DNA of 64,000 bases from NCBI GenBank assembly GCA_016712465.1, contig JADJQZ010000001.1, positions 4,836,001-4,900,000 on the forward strand, written 5' to 3'. The notes beneath the pieces are model-generated. The model was not told the origin of the DNA. It made no database searches and was given only the letters and a program-made list of their open reading frames with translations. Positions 27,247 through 35,180 of the stretch are shown here, piece after piece. Positions within the stretch are counted from its first letter, which is position 1. The number at the start of each line of letters is the position of its first letter. Origin of the DNA: Candidatus Obscuribacter sp. (GTDB lineage: Bacteria; Cyanobacteriota; Vampirovibrionia; Obscuribacterales; Obscuribacteraceae). The position numbers and the translations under genes were made by a program.

Positions 27247-28694
27247 GCAAGGACAAAATCACTATCGGCAGCCCGGAATGCGATCGAAAAAGGGGCGAAT
27301 TAAGGAAGGGCGAAAGCAGCACCCATACCGAAAGCAGGCGCTGGGGCAAGGTACTGCTGCTTCTCGCTACCTTAAGTGGCAGCGGCGCAGCCCAGGCGAG
27401 AGTCGATGACATATCCTCCATGAAAGCGCTCGCCAATTATGCCCAGGCCGGAAAATTTGTGGACTTGCATGAGCCAAGCAAGCAACTGCATTATCTTAAA
27501 CTAGCTCTGAAAGAAGCACCGGATTCAGCACCGCTACTCACGGACCTGGCCTCAGCCTATTTTGACCTGAAGCAACCCGGCACAGCCAAAAACTATCTAG
27601 AGAAGGCCTTGAGGGCCGCTCCGCAATGCCGGGAAGCCCTAAGTCGCAGAGCCTTCATTGCACTTCTCAGCAACAATCTCAAGCCGGCTATAGCCGATCT
27701 TGAGAAGTGCCTGGCGGTGAATAAAATTGAGCCTCAATATAATGACGAAGGCAGTGATGCCGCCAACCTTCTTACAGCCAGCAAGCATCGAACAGCCTGC
27801 ACCGAAGCAAAACAACAGCAGCTGGAAAAGCATTATGGCGGGCTTCGCCGACTGACCGAGGCGCTTGAAATGAGAGACCAGCTCAAACTGAAGGAAGCCC
27901 TGCAGGTGGCCTCCCTGGTGACGGCACAATACCCCGAACGGGCCTCCCCGCGCTTTACCAAAGCCGTAATTCTGCTGAATCTGGGTAGGTATAAACCGGC
28001 AGCAAACGAACTGGAAATTCTCCTGAAACGAGAACCTGGCAATGCCACTCTTCTCTATTTCCATGCCGAAGCTAAAAGACTGGACGGCGCCGCTTCGGCA
28101 GCGATCAGTGATTACGAAAAAATACTGAAAAGCGGACGCATGCTGATTGCAAAAAAGTTTACGGCGGAAACCGGTAAGCACAGAGGCAACCACGTCTATT
28201 TCGACGATTGGATTGTCACGCCGCTGGATATCAACTACTTGCTGGCTCTAACCCATCTGGAACTTGAGTCCAAGGGAAAGGCATATGAAGCTATAGAACG
28301 AGCCCTGGCCCTTAACTCTCAAGACACTGACTGCTTGCTCCTGGCAGCATCGATCGCCCTGGAAGCAAATAAAGGCGACCAGGCCAAAAGATTTCTTGAA
28401 CAAGCCAGAAAGACAGGAGCGGCCAGCGATCGTCTTAAGGATCTCAGCATTCTGACGGAAAGCAAGAGCAAAGAGCAGGCCGTAGCCCAATACAAACTCT
28501 GGATGAGCAAACTTCTGGAGGAGCCGGCAAAGAATGCCAGCACCCTCTTTATCATAGGTCGCCGTTTGGAAAAACTAAAAGACTATGAGCTAGCTTCCCG
28601 ATGCTGGCAAAGTCTTTACGATACACTGCCGGCGGTACCAGAGCACAAACTCTATCTGGAGCGCTGCCGACGAATGGCCGGAAAGACTAAGTAG
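27243..28694 (+). CDS. Secreted TPR protein coupled to the histidine kinase
   Basis: A 483-residue protein. A long, charged n-region leads into a signal-like segment WGKVLLLLATLSGSGAAQA (about 34-52), then TPR units through most of the chain, for example SAPLLTDLASAYFDLKQPG and TDCLLLAASIALEANKGDQ. The start is TTG at 27243, overlapping the kinase stop as TTGA. Since the kinase has an extracytoplasmic sensor, a secreted TPR partner made from the same message could feed it a signal; this is inference from coupling. A second kinase/TPR pairing exists at 2781-6884. Confidence 0.75.
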   Translation: MSKDKITIGSPECDRKRGELRKGESSTHTESRRWGKVLLLLATLSGSGAAQARVDDISSMKALANYAQAGKFVDLHEPSKQLHYLKLALKEAPDSAPLLTDLASAYFDLKQPGTAKNYLEKALRAAPQCREALSRRAFIALLSNNLKPAIADLEKCLAVNKIEPQYNDEGSDAANLLTASKHRTACTEAKQQQLEKHYGGLRRLTEALEMRDQLKLKEALQVASLVTAQYPERASPRFTKAVILLNLGRYKPAANELEILLKREPGNATLLYFHAEAKRLDGAASAAISDYEKILKSGRMLIAKKFTAETGKHRGNHVYFDDWIVTPLDINYLLALTHLELESKGKAYEAIERALALNSQDTDCLLLAASIALEANKGDQAKRFLEQARKTGAASDRLKDLSILTESKSKEQAVAQYKLWMSKLLEEPAKNASTLFIIGRRLEKLKDYELASRCWQSLYDTLPAVPEHKLYLERCRRMAGKTK

Positions 28695-28715
28695 GATTTT
28701 CTCCAATCGTTTCTT

Positions 28716-28775
28716 CAGAGGGGCTTTAGAGAGGGGCTTCGTAGAGGCTTCAGAGAGAGGCTTTAGAGAGGCTTC
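28716..28775. repeat. Short degenerate AGAGGCTTY repeats
   Basis: Five imperfect copies of an 11-13 base unit around AGAGGCTTC/T lie between the TPR gene and the convergent aminotransferase, running into the last codons of the latter. No hairpin with a T-run is formed. Confidence 0.55.
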
Positions 28776-29941
28776 AGGTCCTGTAGGCGCGCCCGAGCCG
28801 CTTTAAGTGTTTCATCCTGCCTGGAGAAACAGAAGCGCACATACTTATGCTTCAGTGGATTGTCGGCGCCAAAGAAACTGCCACCCGGGACCACAGCCAC
28901 GCCAATATCCTTAACCAGGTATTTGGTGAAAGCCAGATCGTTCTTATGACCGAACTTGGAGATATCGCAGAAGGCATAATAAGCCCCCTGAGGCATGTAA
29001 TATTCAATCCCAATCTGCTCGAGGGTCTCTAGCATGTAGCGGCGCCTCTCCTCGTATTCCCGCTTAAGTTCATCATAATAAGACTGAGGCATATTAACCG
29101 CCGTCACTCCAGCTCTCTGCAAAGGAGCCGGAGCACCCACCGTCAGAAAGTCATGCACCTTCCGAATGGGCAGGGTCAATTCCGGTCTGGCTATGGCCCA
29201 ACCCACACGCCAGCCCGTCACGCTGTAAGTTTTGGAAAGAGAATTGATAGTCACCGACAAGTCTTCCATTCCAGGCAAGGAGGCTATGGAAATGTGCTCC
29301 CTGCCATCATAAAGAATATGCTCGTAGATTTCGTCAGTCAGAGCCAGAACTCCCCATTTCTGACAGAGCCCGGCTATGACATTCAATTCTTCCCGACTGA
29401 AAACCTTGCCGGTGGGATTATGGGGGGTATTTATAATTATCGCTCTGGTTTTGTCGTTGAAAGCCCGGGCTAGTTCCTGCTCGTCGAAACTCCAATCAGG
29501 AGGATTCATACGCACATAGCGAGGTACCGCACCGGAGAGAATGGCATCCGGACCATAGTTCTCATAGAAGGGCTCAAAGACGATTACTTCCTCCTGGGGA
29601 TCCACCAGTGCCATCATAGTGGCAACCATGGCTTCCGTAGCCCCACAACAGACGGTAATATCCGTTTCCGGATCAGCTTTTATACCATTGAAGCGCGCAG
29701 CCTTCTCGGCGATTGCCTGCCTGAGAAACTTATCGCCCCAGGTAATCGCATACTGATTGACATTATCAAGAGTGGCTCTGGTTACCGCTTCCTTTAATTC
29801 CGGTGGACAGGGAAAATCAGGCAAACCTTGCGCCAAATTGACGGCCTTGTGCTGCGCCGCCAGTCTCGACATTTCGCGAATCACCGATTCCTGAAAGAGA
29901 TTAGCTCTGGCAGAAGCAAACTTTATCGCCTGAGATTGCAT
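28763..29941 (-). CDS. Class I aminotransferase (methionine/kynurenine type)
   Basis: PLP enzyme of fold type I, similar to YbdL/kynurenine-oxoglutarate or methionine aminotransferases. Family motifs are VNLAQGLPDFPCP, NQYAITWGDKFLRQAIAEK, CCGATEAM, EPFYENY, NTPHNPTGKVF, LTDEIYEHI and the cofactor Lys237 in NSLSKTYSVTGWRVGW, with RFCFSRQ near the end. The NQYAITWG form is what distinguishes this clade from aspartate aminotransferase. The start is set at the ATG at 29941, where GAGGTG lies 3-4 bases upstream; an in-frame ATG at 29983 would add 14 unrelated residues. It is divergent from flavodoxin. Confidence 0.9.
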   Translation of the reverse strand: MQSQAIKFASARANLFQESVIREMSRLAAQHKAVNLAQGLPDFPCPPELKEAVTRATLDNVNQYAITWGDKFLRQAIAEKAARFNGIKADPETDITVCCGATEAMVATMMALVDPQEEVIVFEPFYENYGPDAILSGAVPRYVRMNPPDWSFDEQELARAFNDKTRAIIINTPHNPTGKVFSREELNVIAGLCQKWGVLALTDEIYEHILYDGREHISIASLPGMEDLSVTINSLSKTYSVTGWRVGWAIARPELTLPIRKVHDFLTVGAPAPLQRAGVTAVNMPQSYYDELKREYEERRRYMLETLEQIGIEYYMPQGAYYAFCDISKFGHKNDLAFTKYLVKDIGVAVVPGGSFFGADNPLKHKYVRFCFSRQDETLKAARARLQDLKPL

Positions 29942-30157
29942 AAACACCTCGCAGAAAATCGGGTTAAACAGGCTCATGATCATACAACTTATGGCACCCC
30001 TTCAGGCGGAAGAGACCGTTCTGAATCGGAAGCAATTACTGCGACTAGTTTCCAGCTATAGAACTTAATTGAGAACGCTGCCAACGCTATAAAACCCACT
30101 TCTTTCATGAATCTTTTTAGAAACACAGCTTGATTTTAATAGCAAAGGGGAGTAGTC

Positions 30158-30200
30158 TTGCTCCAACTTATTGAGACTAATTCTCAACAGTATGGAGCAA
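30158..30200. promoter_or_regulatory. Nested perfect palindrome with Fur-box-like core
   Basis: A 43-base symmetric element. Outer arms TTGCTCCA (30158-30165) and TGGAGCAA (30193-30200), inner arms TTGAGA (30171-30176) and TCTCAA (30182-30187), with exactly 5 bases between each pair. The 15-base core TGAGACT-A-ATTCTCA matches 11 of 14 specified positions of the 7-1-7 iron-box consensus TGATAAT-N-ATTATCA. It lies about 220 bases before the flavodoxin start. Flavodoxins are commonly derepressed by iron limitation, so a Fur/PerR operator is a reasonable reading; as RNA it would also fold into a long hairpin. Confidence 0.5.
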
Positions 30201-30216
30201 AATCGAAAACGATTTT
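30199..30216. promoter_or_regulatory. Second inverted repeat before flavodoxin
   Basis: AAAATCG and CGATTTT separated by AAAA, overlapping the right end of the nested palindrome by two bases. Could be an additional operator half or, as RNA, a second hairpin. Confidence 0.4.
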
Positions 30217-30407
30217 CACTTAAAAAATCCAATCTTTCTGGCGATTAAGCAACTAATTCGCCCAACGGAATCGAATCTGTCGATTAAAGCAGGCGCATAG
30301 TTCTGCTTTGCCTCAGCCAAGGCCAACTTGCGTCCTTGAACTGTTCTCTACAGAGAGCAGCTCTGGCTTTGCCGCCGGAAGAAAAACTAAAGCATGGAGA
30401 CAAAAGA

Positions 30408-30923
30408 ATGATCGGGAAACTTTTTTACGGCACTCAAACTGGAACCACAGAGGATGTAGCCAGACGCATAGGCGAAAACCTTCCGGAATTGATAGTGGAA
30501 TGTCGCAATATTTACGGAGTCAAAAAAGAAGAATTCGTCGACGCTGATCTTCTGATCTTGGGCGGTTCAACCTGGGGAGACGGTGAACTGACGGACGACT
30601 GGCAAAACTCATTGCCGATCTTAGACACCCTAGACTTAACGGGAAAGTCCGCTGCTCTCTTTGGTCTGGGCGATCAAGTCGGCTACTGCTACAACTTTGT
30701 AAGCGCCATGAAATTACTTTACGACAAAGTCAGGGAGCGAGGCGCGCGCATCATTGCCAGCGATATCAGCGCCGATGGATTCGAATTTGAGCACTCGGAG
30801 TCGTTGATAGAAGGGAAATTCACAGGTCTGGTTCTGGACGAAGTAAATCAGCCCCATAAGACAGATGAACGTATCAGAAAGTGGACCAGAAAAGTAAGAG
30901 AGTTTGTGGGCGCAATAGCATGA
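30408..30923 (+). CDS. Flavodoxin, long-chain type
   Basis: A 171-residue FMN electron carrier that replaces ferredoxin, often when iron is short. The phosphate loop GTQTGTTEDVARRIG is at residues 8-22, the 50s loop LGGSTWGDGELTDDW has the isoalloxazine-stacking Trp, and the 90s loop is FGLGDQVGYCYNF. An insertion after SADGFEFEHSESL is typical of the long-chain class. The ATG at 30408 is chosen because GGAG is well spaced upstream; the open frame extends 24 codons further but without flavodoxin features. The next gene starts 9 bases after the stop. A nested palindrome with an iron-box-like core lies in the upstream region. Confidence 0.93.
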   Translation: MIGKLFYGTQTGTTEDVARRIGENLPELIVECRNIYGVKKEEFVDADLLILGGSTWGDGELTDDWQNSLPILDTLDLTGKSAALFGLGDQVGYCYNFVSAMKLLYDKVRERGARIIASDISADGFEFEHSESLIEGKFTGLVLDEVNQPHKTDERIRKWTRKVREFVGAIA

Positions 30924-30932
30924 GGAACAGAA

Positions 30933-31193
30933 ATGTATTTCATTAATGGCACAAGAACCAAAGTAAAAGTAGAGCTAGTGGGCGGTCCCTTAGATGGTTT
31001 GGCGGTAGCCTGCCCACTTGCACCACCACCCTGCTTCCTTATTCCGACAGGCGCGGAGCTGGAAGTCTCAGTCTATATTTTCAATAGTATCGCGGGTAAT
31101 GAGGAGGCCAGACTGAAGTACACTTACTCAGGAGTGGAAACTCTAACTCCAGATGAGATGACGAAGCTAGAAGCAAGCCCCGGCAACTTTTGA
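30933..31193 (+). CDS. Unknown small protein downstream of flavodoxin
   Basis: An 86-residue protein starting 9 bases after flavodoxin, with GAGGAAC as ribosome site. Residues 12-30 (VKVELVGGPLDGLAVACPL) resemble a short motif, VELVGGPLDG, that recurs in many small bacterial and phage proteins of unknown function; the rest is beta-like. Operon position suggests a link with flavodoxin or iron limitation, but no function can be given. Confidence 0.6.
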   Translation: MYFINGTRTKVKVELVGGPLDGLAVACPLAPPPCFLIPTGAELEVSVYIFNSIAGNEEARLKYTYSGVETLTPDEMTKLEASPGNF

Positions 31194-31245
31194 CAACCCA
31201 AAGACTAATATTGTTGCCTCGCCCACTTTCTTGTTCGAAGTTAAA

Positions 31246-31436
31246 TCGTCAACGCTCTAGAATTGCGCCGAACTTTTAAATCGTCAACGATCGAACCTTT
31301 AGTCGCATTCCTATATTGTCAACGCTCTAGAATTTCGCCGCATTTTTAAATCGTCAACGATCGAACCTTTAGTCGCATTCCTATATTGTCAACGATCTAG
31401 AATCTCGCCGCATTCTTAAATCGTCAACGATTGAAC
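31246..31436. repeat. 35-bp direct-repeat array, six units in an alternating A/B pattern
   Basis: GTCAACG occurs at 31248, 31283, 31318, 31353, 31388 and 31423, exactly every 35 bases. Units 1, 3 and 5 (A type) carry a TCTAG/TCTAGA block and a CGCCG block; units 2, 4 and 6 (B type) carry CGATCGAAC or CGATTGAAC. Units 2 and 4 are identical over all 35 bases; unit 6 is intact only for its first 18 or so. The repeats abut with no unique spacers, so this is an iteron-like or operator array and not a CRISPR. It ends about 105 bases before the start of the zinc-ribbon protein gene and is a candidate binding region for it. Confidence 0.85.
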
Positions 31437-31541
31437 CTGAGCGAGCTTACTCGTCAGAGGCTAAAGCCTGCCTCGAAATGTGGCGTTGAACTTTTTCCCA
31501 CTTGCTTACGTTATTAAAGTAAGTTCTGGAGGAAAAATGCC

Positions 31542-32843
31542 ATGGCAGTGACAGATTGGAGCAATCGTACTAAAGTCGGAATGAGCCAACAGGCTCGTAG
31601 ACAGATGATGGAGGAAGCCTGGGCTGAATTCTCCACTCAGTATCCGACTGAGGAATCGTGCCTGGAAGCATTACAGAAAAACCTCTCAGATCCTGCGTTG
31701 TTGATGTGCCCACACTGCCATTCGACCACGATAGAGGCAACCAAAGGATCGAGAGTGGGACGCTGTCTTCAGTGCCGAAAGCCATACTGGTTTACGGCAG
31801 GCACCTTCTTCCATAAAATAAAGAAGATCAGACCCTGGATGGGAGCCATTTGGCTCTTCGAAAACGGCTACATTTCAAGCGCCTTTGCATACAGCCAATT
31901 GGCTCAAGTTGCGCAATCAACAGCTCAGCGCATCTTCAAGAGCCTATTTTGGACTTTAAACTCACAATGCGACCCGAGCGACTTCGTCACAGAATCTGGA
32001 AATTTCCTACCCCTCTTTAACAAGAGAAGCCTGGCAACTGCGCGATGGAAACACCCCAGCACTGAAGAAGTCGATGCTATCAATGACGAGGTGCAACAGA
32101 ATCATGGGAGCACCCACGAGCGAGAGCATGGACAATCCCGCAATCAAGAGCTGGAAGAAAAACTTGCGGACGGGGGAAGCCAGAAGCAAGAACACAATAA
32201 CTCAGACCAGGACCTGGAACTCAATAACCCAGTCCAGGATTTGGAACACAACACTCCAGACCAGGAGATGGAACACAACAATCCAGCCCAGGATCTGGAA
32301 CACGATAGCTCAAACCAAGACCGGGACACCACTCTCAAGCAAAAGCAAGACCTGAATCAAGAGACCGCCAACCGGGATGAATTCGTCTACCAAGCAATCG
32401 CTACTTTAAAGCTCCCGACAACCGAGCAAATCTGCTTGCTGACGGGGTTATCGGCACCGAAGGTAAACGCCACACTTACGCTCCTTGAGTTAGAAAATCG
32501 GATCTATAGACGACCTGGAGATCGCTATCAAACGATAGAATCAGCGCAGGCGGATGAGCAGTCAAAAAGCATGCAAAGGCAAAATGAGAGGCTAGTATCT
32601 AGTTCAACGAAGCAAAGCGATCTGGAAGATTTCATCACCTTCGTGGCGGAAATACACCAGGGTTGCAGCCACAAATACTTAATGCTCTACACAGCCATTC
32701 AGCATGTGCGCTTAGGCATAAAACAAGACTCTCAACCAATCAAACTCCTAGACCTGTGCATGCAGCAAGCACCCATAGGGCTCAAGGACCTTCGCGACTT
32801 CATCACGCCTCTAAGACTACCATTTTTGCTATCAGCATACTGA
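31542..32843 (+). CDS. Domesticated IS1595-type zinc-ribbon/HTH protein without DDE domain
   Basis: A 433-residue protein. Residues 56-78 are a zinc ribbon (C56-x2-C59, C75-x2-C78) followed by KPYWFTAGTFFHKIKKIRPW and a helix-turn-helix stretch AYSQLAQVAQSTAQRIFKSL, the standard N-terminus of IS1595 transposases. The DDE nuclease that should follow is absent. Instead there is a charged region with five 9-residue repeats (QDLEHNNPx type at 223, 232, 241, 250, 259), a predicted winged helix (282-330; PTTEQICLLTGLSAPKVNAT, like the DprA tail), and an unknown helical C-terminus. It is therefore likely a DNA-binding regulator and not a transposase. GGAGG at 31528-31532 serves the ATG at 31542. An array of 35-bp repeats lies just upstream. 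The Asn/Gln/His-rich composition differs from neighbours. Confidence 0.75.
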   Translation: MAVTDWSNRTKVGMSQQARRQMMEEAWAEFSTQYPTEESCLEALQKNLSDPALLMCPHCHSTTIEATKGSRVGRCLQCRKPYWFTAGTFFHKIKKIRPWMGAIWLFENGYISSAFAYSQLAQVAQSTAQRIFKSLFWTLNSQCDPSDFVTESGNFLPLFNKRSLATARWKHPSTEEVDAINDEVQQNHGSTHEREHGQSRNQELEEKLADGGSQKQEHNNSDQDLELNNPVQDLEHNTPDQEMEHNNPAQDLEHDSSNQDRDTTLKQKQDLNQETANRDEFVYQAIATLKLPTTEQICLLTGLSAPKVNATLTLLELENRIYRRPGDRYQTIESAQADEQSKSMQRQNERLVSSSTKQSDLEDFITFVAEIHQGCSHKYLMLYTAIQHVRLGIKQDSQPIKLLDLCMQQAPIGLKDLRDFITPLRLPFLLSAY

Positions 32844-32844
32844 T

Positions 32845-34044
32845 TCATCCTAACTTCGCCTTGTTAGAAAGTACGGCATCAGGAAAGTAGAAACGCAAAA
32901 TTTCCACATAGTTCTTACCTTTCACAGCCAAACCATGTCCGCCCCACTGGCAATAGCCAATGCCGTGACCGGCACCGCGCGAGCGAAAGAGGTAGGTTCC
33001 GCCTTGCTTTTCAAAGGAATAGGCAAGCCCGGGCACGACACCCCAACCCAATTTCTGGCCAATCAAAAGCCACAGATTGTAGCCACTAACTATCTTGACA
33101 CGACCGCGCTGCCTCACAGAAACCTTTAGCGGACGCCCCGCAGCATCACACTCATCGATGTGCAGAAGCTCCAGAGACAGCTTTCTTTCAACTTCGGCCA
33201 CCGACACCTTCTCCAGGTGCTGCAAGTAAAAGGGAGAAGCCTGACATGTCTGACAGGTAGCCGGTCTGGCCGAAGAACCGGGCTTACCCTGAAACAAATT
33301 CGCCGTTGAGAGCCGACCGGCACAAGTGGAGTGGAAATAAGGTTTGAGCAAGCGCCGGCTGACACGCTCCCGAAGTTGGGAAGAGAGAGTGGCTCGCACA
33401 GCCTCCTGGCATTGAGTTCTTGCATAATCCGACCCAAGGTAGGCCATGGTGCTGGTATCATCGGCAATAACTTTCCTTGAGTCACGACAAGACAACCAAT
33501 TTTGCACCAACACCGACTGCGCCTTTAGTGCCTCCTGATGAAACTGCGGTGGACTCTCCGAACCAACCACACCGGCCACATAGTCCGCTGTCGGCAATTC
33601 GGCGATCATTTTTAAGCCGCCGCCGCTAAAGCGCAGAAACACACTGGCATTGATTAGCCTGGTCTTCTTGGCTATACCAGCGCTAACGACATGCAAAGAA
33701 AGGGGTTTGCCCAGAGGAGCCAATTGCAGTTCGGCGCCACTCAAACCAGCCTGTCTCACCCTGGCGTTAAGGGCACCTTTTGCGCTCGGACGCAGTCGAA
33801 CTTGATGGCCAGCACTATCTAGAACTAGATGCCAGTCATCGCCCGTCAAAACAGACAATGGCAGTGGCGCAACCACTCGAAATGGCGGCGAAAGTGTGTA
33901 TTCAACGGCTCCGCCGGAGTCTGCATTACCGCTACTGGCAAAGAGCTGCACCCTCACCCTCGCATCAAGACAATGTACGGGCGGTGCAAGAAAGATGGAA
34001 AACACCACCAGCAGCACATAAAGGAGTTGCCGATGAATGCCCAT
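32845..34044 (-). CDS. SpoIID/LytB-domain protein
   Basis: A secreted 399-residue protein with an N-terminal signal segment (about 6-26). SpoIID-type proteins are lytic transglycosylases or amidase enhancers that trim peptidoglycan. The domain signature is present: DYVAGVVGSESPPQFHQEAL followed by KAQSVLVQNWL, then YFHSTCAGRLSTANLFQG, and the C-terminal GAGHGIGYCQWGGHGLAVKG with YVEILRFYFPDA. The Glu in GSES corresponds to the catalytic acid of SpoIID. It starts 8 bases after the transpeptidase gene, so the two form an operon for cell-wall remodelling. Confidence 0.87.
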   Translation of the reverse strand: MGIHRQLLYVLLVVFSIFLAPPVHCLDARVRVQLFASSGNADSGGAVEYTLSPPFRVVAPLPLSVLTGDDWHLVLDSAGHQVRLRPSAKGALNARVRQAGLSGAELQLAPLGKPLSLHVVSAGIAKKTRLINASVFLRFSGGGLKMIAELPTADYVAGVVGSESPPQFHQEALKAQSVLVQNWLSCRDSRKVIADDTSTMAYLGSDYARTQCQEAVRATLSSQLRERVSRRLLKPYFHSTCAGRLSTANLFQGKPGSSARPATCQTCQASPFYLQHLEKVSVAEVERKLSLELLHIDECDAAGRPLKVSVRQRGRVKIVSGYNLWLLIGQKLGWGVVPGLAYSFEKQGGTYLFRSRGAGHGIGYCQWGGHGLAVKGKNYVEILRFYFPDAVLSNKAKLG

Positions 34045-34052
34045 TCAAGCAC

Positions 34053-35030
34053 TCACCATGTGGTGGAAAAAAGAATTTCACGCGCTTCCGGTACGGCCGC
34101 ATCCTGCGAAGTACCGGCAGGAGCAAACAAGCAAAAAGCATTGCGCGGTTTATCGAACGGAAAGAAACCGATGATGTGCGATTGAAATGTTTTCCCGTGC
34201 GGCGTCGTCCCGGTTTTAGCCGCAATTTTCAGCTTGTCCTGGGTGTCCAATTTCCGCGCCGTGCCTTCCATCACGCAATGTCGCATACCGGCAACCAGTA
34301 CTTCTCGAGCCTGACTGGTAAGACCAACGCTCAATGGTTTCTCTTTCTCTACGAGGGTAAAATTTTCACTGCTATGCAAGACCGGCAACTTACCTTCAGG
34401 ACCGACGGCAATCAAGGCAGCCATACGCATCAGTTGCAGACAACTGGGCTTGAAGTCCTCAGCCAGGCCAAGTACGTAGGGCAGAGAAGACTGCCCGGAA
34501 GCACCTTCACTCTCCGGGAAAACTCCACCGCGACGGCCGGCTACTGGAGAAGCCAGACCAAGTTGCCTGGCTTTAGCAAGGAAGGTGCGCTTGGTGAGAC
34601 GGCTGGTTGCCTGTGCGAAAAAACAATTACAGGAAACCGCCAGAGCCCGCACTAAATCAACTTTGCCATGAGCAAACTGGCAGTGCACCGAGGTATCCCT
34701 TTTACCGGCAACTCTTCCACCCACGGCAAAGGTGCCGGTGCATTCAAACTTTTCGTTCTGGCTCAGCAAGTTCTCTTCCACCAGGCAGGCTGCAGCCACC
34801 AGCTTCATCAAAGAACCCGGCTTTTCAAAGGGCACAGAAAGTCCCGTGGGAAAGCCGACATTGCCGTTCAAGAGATCGCACCAGACAAATGCCGCCTTTG
34901 CCCGGGCATCACAAGACGAGGTTGCTGCGTGCAAGCCTCCCAGAGAAAAGAGCGAGCGAATAAAACCCCGTCTATTTATCGGCTCAGCGTCGTCTTTTAG
35001 TATGCTCATGGTTCCGGGAGCCTCATCCAA
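34053..35030 (-). CDS. Small penicillin-binding protein-type transpeptidase
   Basis: A 325-residue serine acyltransferase. The three active-site motifs are in order: SLMK as SxxK (in FEKPGSLMKLVAA), SCN as SxN (AVSCNCFFAQ) and KTGT (KIAAKTGTTPHG). The N-terminus has a twin-arginine pattern NRRGFIRSLFSLGG, so export may be by Tat. No transglycosylase or PBP dimerisation domain is present, and the length is close to a bare transpeptidase domain. The ATG at 35030 is preceded by GAGGGGGA at good spacing. Operon with the SpoIID gene. It could be a cross-linking enzyme or, less likely, a carboxypeptidase; the SCN motif argues for the former type. Confidence 0.8.
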   Translation of the reverse strand: MDEAPGTMSILKDDAEPINRRGFIRSLFSLGGLHAATSSCDARAKAAFVWCDLLNGNVGFPTGLSVPFEKPGSLMKLVAAACLVEENLLSQNEKFECTGTFAVGGRVAGKRDTSVHCQFAHGKVDLVRALAVSCNCFFAQATSRLTKRTFLAKARQLGLASPVAGRRGGVFPESEGASGQSSLPYVLGLAEDFKPSCLQLMRMAALIAVGPEGKLPVLHSSENFTLVEKEKPLSVGLTSQAREVLVAGMRHCVMEGTARKLDTQDKLKIAAKTGTTPHGKTFQSHIIGFFPFDKPRNAFCLFAPAGTSQDAAVPEAREILFSTTW

Positions 35031-35180
35031 ATCCCCCTCAAGAAACAGTCATCCAAACGAGTTAACGCCACCATGACAACCGCCTCACAAAGGTCCAATG
35101 CAATTCTCACACTTCAGGCAAGACGAAAGCCTGAGTTGGAAGACATAATAGGCTTAATCCTGTGAAATAACCACCTGGCG

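Noticed and set aside
30336..30407. N-terminal extension of flavodoxin
   Set aside because: The extra 24 codons have no ribosome site or family similarity, whereas the ATG at 30408 has GGAG at proper spacing.
31246..31436. CRISPR array
   Set aside because: The 35-bp period is filled entirely by repeat sequence; there are no unique spacers and no cas genes.
33780..34655. Plus-strand 291-codon frame
   Set aside because: It lies antisense to the SpoIID and transpeptidase genes, both with intact family motifs; composition is that of a shadow frame.
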